DNA from: Favolaschia claudopus
Taxonomy: Eukaryota > Basidiomycota > Agaricomycetes > Agaricales > Mycenaceae
Assembly: GCA_037176885.1 (NCBI GenBank)
Contig: JAWWNJ010000025.1
Location: forward strand, 62,001-126,000
Length of the DNA: 64,000 nucleotides
Direction: 5' to 3'
Position 1 is the first letter of the stretch. Each line of letters starts with the position of its first letter. The notes beneath the pieces are model-generated. The model worked only from the letters and a program-made list of their open reading frames with translations. It was not told the DNA's origin and searched no databases. This document shows, in pieces, positions 56,511-64,000 of this stretch. A program made the position numbers and the translations under genes.

Positions 56511-59500
56511 ATGCGGCGATTCAAACCCTCGAACAGGCGACGCGACGCCCCCACCAACGAATACATTTTCAATGAACTCTCAGACTTTGCTACTGTGCCG
56601 GCGGATCAGCCCATTGAAACCGTTGTCGAGCGACCATCAGCCGATGGACGTCGCGTCCGCTCGGAAATCATACCAATTGCTCCCTCTTCGCCCGTCAAAC
56701 GTGCCCGCGTCCAACAACACCAACAACAGCTTCACCAGGGTGCTTCCACTGAACATGTCCATCCTCCGGGGGGTTCCGTCGTCCCCAGCGAGCTGTATGA
56801 CATGGAGCTAGGTGGATTCTTTGCCCCTGCTCCTCCCGCACCTCGCAAAACCAAGAATCTCACACCCTCGGTTTGTAATTTCCACAAGTTTACCAATCTT
56901 TACTTACATATCCGGCAGAACAAGCTACTCCTCGAATTCCTCCCCCTCCGCGACGAATATTTACGCGAATTTCTTCGCCTTGACGGCTGCGGCGATGCCT
57001 CGGAGGATCTATGCCCGGGTTGCGGCGTCTCTCCCCCCCGCATTCGATGCCTCGACTGCCACAGCGGGTTGTTGTATTGCGGCGAATGCTGCGTTCGCAA
57101 TCACGCAGACAATCCGCTCCACATCGTCGAGGTATGTTTCCCCCCTTCTTGGTGCGCGAAACTTGACAACTGACCCCATGGCTTCATAGGAGTGGGACGG
57201 GCGCTTCTTCCAACGCACCACCCTGAAGACATTGGGTCTGACAATCTGGTTCGGCCATCCCGACTGCTCTCGACGCCATAGCGGCCACCAAAACTTCGTT
57301 GTCTTGGATGTCAGCGGTATCCACCAGGTTCGCGTGGAGTTTTGTGCGTGCGAGCGCCGGCTTGAGATGGGTTCTCTGCGCACGCAGTTATTGCGACGCC
57401 GCTGGTTCCCTGCGACCGACGACCATCCACGCTCCGCCGCTACGTTTCGCTTGCTGGACCATTTCCAGAAGCTGACCCTGCAGGCCAAAACAACGCATTG
57501 GGACTTTTATTGCACGGTGGAGCGGATGGTGGACGCCGCGGGGGATGTACCGCCCAACCGCTATGTCGAATTCATGCGGATGGCGCGGTTTTTTCGCCAC
57601 CTGTTGCTGCTCAAGCGGGGCGGGCGTGGACATGCAACCGGGGGTGTTGGCGCCACCTCGGCCGGTGAACTCGCCATCCGATGTCCTGCGTGCCCTCGCC
57701 CCGGGATCAACCTCCCGAACGACTGGGAGTCGGCTTCTCCGGAGCAACGGTATGTTGCGCGGCCCACCGTACCTGCTGTTCACTCACACTCGACCAAGGT
57801 TTCTTTACACATTTTTCTTAGCGCTCGACGCTTGCTTCCGCCTTAAGCGGCGCTTGATCTCCAGCGCGCTGCGGGATCCCGGTCTTGGTACTGGATGGTC
57901 GTACTTTGTGGAGCCTGAACCGTATCGAAAATACCTACTTACCGTCACCAAGCAGGAGGAGGTAAGCGAAGATTGTTTCAATGTTTCCAAAAGACTCATT
58001 GTGAGCCCCAGATGAGCACCTGCAGCGGGTTGGCCGCGTTAGACTACGCCAACACCAAGTTCTCGCAGGGTTATAGTGTGACGGGGGTTGGGATGGGGGT
58101 GTGCGCACGACACGAGTTCGTGCAGCCTACGGGGGTTGGAGATCTTCAAAAGGGCGAGCGGTGAGTTCCAACCTTTGACGATTGCATTCAATCGAACTAA
58201 TCGCGTTGTAAGCTATGCGAATATGGACTATATATACGCCGCGATACTGCGCTGGCTACACCGCCGCCTGCGGAAGGTGGTTTCGTATGACATTGTATGT
58301 CAATGGTTCAAGAATTTGCGCGAACGCTTGCAAGACCTTCCTCCGCTCGTCCGCCTCAGCCTCATCCTCTATCTTTGCGCCTATGTCATCCCGAAGATGC
58401 ACATACATGCCCACACCATGGCCTGTCAGCTCCTGTTTTCTCTCAACTTCCTTGCGGGCGCTGGTCAAACGGACGGCGAAGGAATCGAGCGGCCGTGGGC
58501 CAACCTCGGTGGCGTGGCGTCCAGCACCCGCGAAATGGGTCCTGGATCGCGAGCGGACGTGCTAGATGATCATTTTGCGTTCTGGAATTGGTGCAAGCTT
58601 GTTAGCCTCGGTGAGTACCTTCATTAACATCATGCCTTGCTTAAATGCTCATACTTGATTCAGGTGCTCTGCTACGCAAGCGTCTTGACAGGGCAAAGCG
58701 GGAGCGGGAGATCCAGCAAGAGTCGTTCAAGGTTTTCTCGGCAGAACAGGCTGAACGTGTTCCGGAATGGGAGAAGCAAGTCTGCGACTGGGAACGCGCT
58801 CCCAAAGAGTTCAAGAATCCGTATGAGATAAAGACTACCGGTACGTGATCAATCTTCCAATCTACACGTGTACTCACCGAACTTCAGCCTTGAAAGAGGC
58901 CGACGTTCGCCTGCGATTAGCGGAGGAGGAGGCCGCCTGCTTGAGTCGGGGTGTGCTGGCGCTGCATGACGTTAGTCCTAGCGCCTTCATTTTCGAGGGC
59001 TTAGAGCTTGAGGAACAACAGTGCGTACCTTTGACTCCATTTTTGACTGCTGATGAACGAAATCCAGGCGACGGATTCAAGCCCAGGTGTTGCTGAAAAA
59101 AGCCGGTACAGCGGCTCAGCAAATCGACATCATCGCGATGCGTCGCAAGCTGAGCCGTGGTATAGCTCGCTTCCGCAAACTCCAGGCAACCTACACACCG
59201 GGTGCCCTTCAAGCCCTCGCGCGGCGCGATCCAAACCCGGAGGAAGTGCCCGAGCATACGCCTTTGATGCTACCCTCCGCGTTGAGCTCCGCTGAACGCG
59301 ACGCTGGGTGCATCGGCAGCGTCCAGCTGGTGGAGAACTTTGCCCGTGATGCGCAGTGTTCCGAAGCGCTGATGCGCTTGCGGAACCAGCTGCACATCAA
59401 GAGCCGTTTCTTCACCTATAAAGAGCTGCATGTGCGGAATCAGGGAGCGAATACGCGGGCGAGGAATCTTGTTGCTCGCAACGAGAGCAAGATTCTCCTC

Positions 59501-60301
59501 CATTCGGCGAAGTATCAAGCGGCATGGGCAGCTCTGCGGGAGCTCAACCAAGGCGCGAAGCAGGGGTGGCGAAAGCTGCGGCGCGAGGATGTGCGCACCA
59601 TGGAGGACCCCGAAGAGCTCACCAAGAAGGAGGCGTTGCGGAGGAAACAGGCCGAGCGGCGCAAGGAGAAGATGAAAAGGTTGAGAAAGGAGGGGGAATA
59701 CTTAGCCTCGGAATCGGAGGACGAGGAAGGGGCGGACGCTGGTGAGGTGGAAGGAGACGGCGAGGCGGACGATCCCATGGTCGGCACGCGTGCCGAGAAC
59801 CGTCGGGAGGTTTCATGGATTTGGACCAGTGCTGGCTCGACGGGCACCGACGCGGAGCTCGAGGATGCGTTACGTATCGAATGGACGAAGGCGCGTGCGC
59901 GCGCCCGCCGCTGGGAGGAGGAAGTCCAGCTCCTCGAGGAGGAGTATCGCCGTGTGCTCATTTCATTTGAGCATGAGGCGTCGGGGTGGGAGGAGCGAGC
60001 CAAGCAGATTCCGGTCGGCACGGTCGAGGTGGGATACGCGCAGGGTGCGGTTGCCTACGCCCTGAAGCAAGCGGCGCTGTATCGGACATTGGCGGCCAAG
60101 GTGACGATATCCATGACGGAGGTGCATTGTGGGCGTGGGCGGAAGCGTGTACCCGCTGCCGGCGGTAACGCTGGGGATGAAGGATCGGATGAAGAATCGG
60201 GGGATGAAAGCGGGGACGACGAGGACGAGGGCGGGGCTGCCGCGGGCCATGTGCATGACGACGAGGAGTTTTTTTTAGGCGGCGAGGATGAGGGGGATTA
60301 G
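56511..60301 (+). CDS. CxC2-type KDZ transposase
   Basis: Eight exons (56,511-57,131; 57,190-57,749; 57,799-57,961; 58,012-58,160; 58,213-58,610; 58,664-58,840; 58,888-59,020; 59,068-60,301) join in phase to 1144 aa. The CxC2 cysteine cluster is CPGCGVSPPRIRCLDCHSG with LLYCGECCVRNHADNPLHI. DDE core: D in FLALDACFRLKRR, D in VVSYDIVCQWFKNL, E in TDGEGIERPWANLG, with the family MHIHAHTMACQ motif before the Glu. The C-terminal third is helical, Lys/Glu-rich, and ends in an acidic tail. No stop or frameshift was found, so it may be active. The transposase cuts the element at its TIRs and inserts it with the observed target duplication. Confidence 0.92.
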
Positions 60302-60624
60302 GAATAGGGCGGCCCAGGGGGGCGGGGCGGCGGGCGGGGTAATAAGCGCGCATTCGGCGCCTTTTTTTAATATATAAATGTGATTTTCATCGTAAGCCCC
60401 TTTGGCGCTTATCTGAGCATGCCTAATCTGTCTTATCTTATCCAAAAGCAGTGCTGGATTCTAAAAACAAGTGATCCCGCATCAATTGCGGTCGCGGAAC
60501 AGCTCGGCAGGCTTGAGCACACCAGATCATCATTGATCTGATGTTCCCTGCCGGCCTAGAGAGCATGCCGGGTATGCCGGGTGGTAGCATTGATAGCAAA
60601 CAAGCCCAACGGCCTGATTTCAAA
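60302..60624. other. Transposase 3' flank and subterminal region
   Basis: No gene. It contains a GATCATCATTGATC-type short palindrome near 60,527 and ends in the right terminal inverted repeat. Confidence 0.5.
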
Positions 60625-60687
60625 GTTTTTGTAAAACATTTTTGGCCACACCCAGTATATTTTGCAAAAAACCACTTATATGGGGTG
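60625..60687 (-). repeat. Right terminal inverted repeat of the CxC2 KDZ element
   Basis: The reverse complement starts CACCCCATATAAGTGG and matches 46,890-46,952 at most positions over about 60 bases. The element ends at 60,687, followed directly by the ACCACAG target copy. Confidence 0.85.
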
Positions 60688-61240
60688 ACCACAGATCCAG
60701 AAATTCGAGTGTCGGTAGCCGCCTGCATGAGCTTAATGTCGCCGTATGAGAGGTCAAATAAACTGAGCGCGTGAACGATCATGTACTGGGCCAAGAGAGT
60801 ACGGATCCTGAGATCTTGAGCGCTGAGCGTGCCAGAGTCGGCACGAGTGAGGCGTCTGAATGTAAACGCAACGCTTTTATGCTGCAATCCTCCGTCTGGA
60901 TTGAAACCTGTAATTTTTTTCAGCCAGTAGCGCAGTGATCATGTTATCAGAAACCGCTCACGGTGTGTTTTGATGGCCTGGACAGCGGAAGGAGCAGCCA
61001 CTAGGATCACAATAAGGACGGACAACTTCGCGATGCATAGGTAGGACCTCACACTGGGTAGCCAACGCAGAATCCACATGTTTAGCAACGAAACAATGGA
61101 CATTGCGGGCCGCCATGCGAGAACGAAGAGAAGTAGCAAATAGTTGCTTCCAATTCATAAGCTTCATGTACCCTTCAGTTTGAAGGCTATACAATAGTCG
61201 TCCGACCGAGACTTGCATCGCGGAAAACTTCAAGACATCG
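60688..61240 (-). pseudogene. Nucleotidyltransferase-like host gene, 5' part, separated by transposon insertion
   Basis: Minus-strand exons: about 61,233-61,045 (AMQVSVGRLLYSL; FATSLRSRMAARNVHCFVAK) and about 60,911-60,688 (SAQDLRIRTLLAQYMIVHAL; YGDIKLMQAATDTRISGSVV). The last ends at the transposon insertion point within the Gly-Ser turn that precedes the D-x-D motif; the other half starts at 46,889. The first part matches the second family member at 62.36-62.13 kb, which supports the gene model. The start codon may be upstream of the Met at 61,218. Confidence 0.65.
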
Positions 61241-61505
61241 AGTTGCTGCGCTGTGGATATACACTGTGTGAGAGATTGACGCCGCCACCAGGATGAGTCG
61301 AAACTGACGCGGAACGGAAGGAGAGGTCAAAGGAGGAGACGGATCGGCCATGAGATCGTAGTAAGAAGCAGAAGAGAATACACATAGAATAATACTGTTT
61401 ACGTAAATTCGCCGCTATATTTGCCATAATTTACTTCTCAAGCAATAGCGCTGGAAATGGACGAAGGCGATGGAAGACAATCGAATCAGAGAGCTGAGAG
61501 GTCCA

Positions 61506-62355
61506 TCAACCAAGAGGCTCACCTTGACCAGCAATAGCAGACCCGGGAATTACATGTAAAGGATTATCGGAGTTTGACTGCACGATGCGAATCTGGGCAC
61601 CTTGCTCATTGCAGAGTACCATCTCGCACCGAATAATTCCTTCAGTAAACATGACGCTCGACATCTGCGTGGAGAATCCACACGCGAAGTTAAGAAACTT
61701 GGCAACTTTGAACAGCTGCCGCTTGGCGCAATAAAAGTCGATGCGATGAGGGAGGACGCGATCGTTGAGCAATGCTTCGACTGCTTCTCCAGAAACAAGG
61801 GTCCCAGTCAGAGCATGAAGAAGAAAAATATCCCCAAAATATATGCCGAAGGACTCGAGAATCCTGCTTAGACGATATTGCACGATGAGTCCGCGCAACT
61901 GTGCATCATCTGGGGAAAGTGCAGTCGGAGAATGAGGTGGTAGCAGGCGAATCATGAGATAAATTAGAGTGTCCGAAGTGATCTGGCCGCCGTCATAGCG
62001 GTCGTTAAGAGCTAGAACAGACAAGCTATCAGCAGAAAGTTACAATGCGGAGAAAACAACAATTACGATGTCGAATAATGCCCTCTTGCATTTCAGGATA
62101 TCTAACTAAAAGGCGAATCGGTCAACGAACAGGATTGGACACAGCATACACCGAGAGAAACTCACGATCTCTTCGAACAGCGTCATCGAAGCGCATACCC
62201 AAAAAAATATGCACATTTCGACCCGCCATACGGCCAGTCAAGGACGTTTGGAACAGTTCGTCGTTGTCCATGCGCCTCAAATAGAGCTCTACTGAGTCAT
62301 TCCATAGCATTCGCTTCACCGAAGCTTGCATTGCAATCAAAGGTCGGCCATACAT
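61506..62355 (-). CDS. Nucleotidyltransferase-like family member, truncated C-terminus
   Basis: Exon about 62,355-62,130 (AMQASVKRMLW; FQTSLTGRMAGRNVHIFLG) and exon about 62,024-61,506 (SPDDAQLRGLIVQYRLSRIL; FGDIFLLHALTGTLVSGEAV; LPHRIDFYCAKRQLFKVAKF). It parallels the interrupted gene next door, with a T-G-T...S-G turn followed by I-D-F. It stops after NPLHVI and so lacks the roughly 140-residue C-terminal part seen at 46.2-46.6 kb. The first acidic residue of the D-x-D is replaced (RIDF), so activity is doubtful. It may be a partial tandem duplicate. Confidence 0.5.
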
Positions 62356-62607
62356 GAGGGCAAGATTAGAGAGACAAAGATCTTGTAAAGATCACAAATT
62401 TGGCAATTAACGCTACGTAATTCAATGACCTAGGTCGACCAAGGCCGAGTACAAGTGAGGAGATACGACAGAGGGGATTTAAAAGTCAGCGTCTGTGGAA
62501 CTAGAGGTCGAAGAAGACTAATCAGTACCCATATAACCCCGGCTAGCGACGAGAACACGCACAAACTCGCGGACGACTGGCTGCCCAAGGAGCCGACAGC
62601 GTATCGA

Positions 62608-62877
62608 AGGACCCGTTTATCGGAGTCTAAGACATTCGTGTTGCCCATGAACGAAGTGTCATCCATAAAATCGAACGGATTACGGACAGAGTAAAACTTC
62701 TCAAGGCAGAATGACTCAAGGAGTGAATCGGCGACAAATTGGACGTATTGCACCATGAGAGCTGGATTCATGCCAGACAAGCCATCGGGCAGAGCATCTG
62801 AAGACCGTTTAAACGAGATAGGAGTGTGACATGAATGCCATACCTTTCACAAATTCGCACTCGATATCAACTGCACT
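62608..62877 (-). pseudogene. Ribonucleotide reductase small subunit (R2) gene fragment
   Basis: Two exon pieces: 62,877-62,844 (AVDIECEFVK) and 62,797 to about 62,610 (DALPDGLSGMNPALMVQYVQ, FVADSLLE, VRNPFDFMD, KRV), joined in phase by a 46-base intron. They match the C-terminal region of class I RNR small subunits (I-G-M-N ... Y-I-E-F-V-A-D-R-L ... N-P-F-D-F-M-E). The intron is retained, so the capture was at DNA level. The fragment has the same orientation as, and directly abuts, the truncated Helitron copy. Downstream of KRV the similarity ends. Confidence 0.7.
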
Positions 62878-64000
62878 GCTGCCAGCAGACTAGAGTGGTA
62901 AGTATAATCGAGAGAACTCAAGATACAATGAAGTGCACTAAAGGCTAATTCATGCGAAGACTGAAAGCCTTTGAACACGCGAGCACAACCACTAAGATCG
63001 TTCATAGCGGACCCAGCGCAACATCCAGTAAGCAGATGAGTCGAGAGGGCCAAACGACACTGATCAACAGACGTGAAATGAGAATCGGTCATGCCATGCG
63101 CGACCACCAGATCGCGTAAATCAGGCAAACTGTTGGTGAAAAAGATACAAGAACTAGGTTCGTGACCGGAAAGAAGAGCACGAAGATGTTCCATACCCTC
63201 TGGCGGCACACACAACCCAGACTCAGCACGAAGTGAGAACAATCCAGACCCCGAAGCGGATGCGGAAAGCGAAGCATGGTCAGACATTTCAATATCATTA
63301 ACAGACGTAACAGACACAGACGACGCATACGAAGGTGCCAAAGACGAGGCAGGAACACTACCTCCCGCTGAAAAAGAATGAGATCAACAAAAGGAAGCAA
63401 AATGAATTCGAATAACTCACACAGAGACAACAAAGAAAAAGGATCAAAAGAAGAGGGAATTTGAACACCAGATGCGTTCAAAAGCTCGGACACAGAAGCC
63501 TTCCAATCAAGACCCAAGGTAATAGGGACACATCCGGCAGAGCCAACGATAGGACGAAGACAAACGGTGAAAGTGCCCCAAGTAAGAGTATCAAGAGTAA
63601 CAGGTACCCAAGTAGGAATTTGGCCAGAAGGATATGCACCGAAGAGCAACTCGCGAGAGAATATCGATTGTGACACAGGAGAATAGGCTACTTCTCCTGC
63701 AGAGACACCATTGACACGGAGCGACATAGAGGTCGACGAAGAGAGCAATAGAGGTGGAGAACAAGAGCAGTCAGAGTCGAGTCAGAGTCACGAAGGAGTC
63801 GAGTCACAAAGTCGGAAGCGACACGCAAGATCCGAAAACTAAAAACTGACCCAAAACAACGGAAACAGAAGTGCAATTGCCATATCGGGACGAAATTAAA
63901 ACGCGACAATCAATAAAAGGTCTGCTAAGATCCGAAAAAAAACTATTATGCCAAAAAATAAGTACGGAGGGCCACCCGCAGAAACCCACTTCACTTACGT
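62878..64000 (-). mobile_element. Helitron copy 2, 5' part only (continues past window)
   Basis: 1123 bases correspond to 33,068-34,190 of copy 1 (offset 29,810) with one base difference found. The copy holds the first Rep exon (63,727-63,421), the intron and about 490 bases of exon 2, then switches abruptly at 62,878 into ribonucleotide reductase sequence. The Rep frame stops 14 codons later. It is a non-autonomous derivative; its upstream end is outside the window. Confidence 0.88.

Larger units (their letters stand above)
46890..60687. mobile_element. Complete CxC2-type KDZ transposon, 13,798 bp
   Basis: Both ends are imperfect inverted repeats over about 60 bases, beginning CAGCCCATATAG on the left and, reverse-complemented, CACCCCATATAA on the right; both contain ACTGGGTGT and an ATGTTTT-CAAAAAC block. 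ACCACAG flanks the element on each side (46,883-46,889 and 60,688-60,694), a 7-bp target duplication (8 bp with one mismatch). Cargo: large accessory protein (minus), RNase H1-N protein (minus), small coiled protein (plus), tRNA-like gene, small basic protein (minus), TET/JBP (minus) and CxC2 transposase (plus). The interrupted host gene confirms the boundaries. Confidence 0.9.

Overview
The window is nuclear DNA from a filamentous basidiomycete, most likely an agaricomycete. Short GT-AG introns of about 45-60 bp are frequent. Several F-box genes occur together. Two families nearly diagnostic of agaricomycetes are present: KDZ (Kyakuja-Dileera-Zisupton) DNA transposons and transposon-linked TET/JBP dioxygenases. 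A species cannot be named from the sequence.

Layout. (1) 1 to about 8.3 kb is the right part of a CxC1-type KDZ transposon. It holds a TET/JBP gene cut by the window edge, a decayed small basic-protein gene, a gene with an RNase H1 N-terminal (hybrid-binding) domain, and an apparently intact 1040-aa CxC1 transposase in 8 exons. This stretch, introns included, is full of GGTGGCA/TGCCACC boxes and ends in a 55-bp tandem array around the palindrome AAGGGGTACCCCTT, with an eIF3a gene fragment inside. (2) 9.4-25.7 kb holds a KOW/SPT5-like gene, a MYND zinc-finger gene, four F-box genes (two are paralogues with an unusual Cys-cluster plus RRM-like tail) and one unrecognised multi-exon gene. (3) 26.3-34.2 kb or beyond is a Helitron with an intact 2523-aa Rep/helicase on the minus strand. 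(4) 34.6-40 kb holds two DnaQ-type 3'-5' exonuclease genes flanking an F-box gene. (5) 40.4-45.4 kb holds four tandem paralogues of an unnamed family. (6) 46,890-60,687 is a complete 13.8-kb CxC2-type KDZ transposon with imperfect terminal inverted repeats and a 7-bp target duplication (ACCACAG). It sits inside a nucleotidyltransferase-like host gene whose halves lie at 46.0-46.9 and 60.7-61.2 kb. (7) 61.5-62.4 kb holds a truncated relative of that host gene. (8) 62.6-64.0 kb holds a ribonucleotide reductase small-subunit fragment joined to the 5' part of a second, almost identical Helitron copy.

Main biological point. Two KDZ transposons whose transposases belong to different classes (CxC1 and CxC2) carry the same three kinds of cargo: a TET/JBP 5mC dioxygenase, an RNase H1 N-terminal (viroplasmin-type) domain protein, and a small basic protein with a repeated basic-helix pattern. 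The TET/JBP-KDZ link is established. The recurrent hybrid-binding and basic-protein partners suggest a larger conserved transposition/epigenetic module. Exon boundaries were worked out by hand from reading frames; those checked for phase are stated in the entries.
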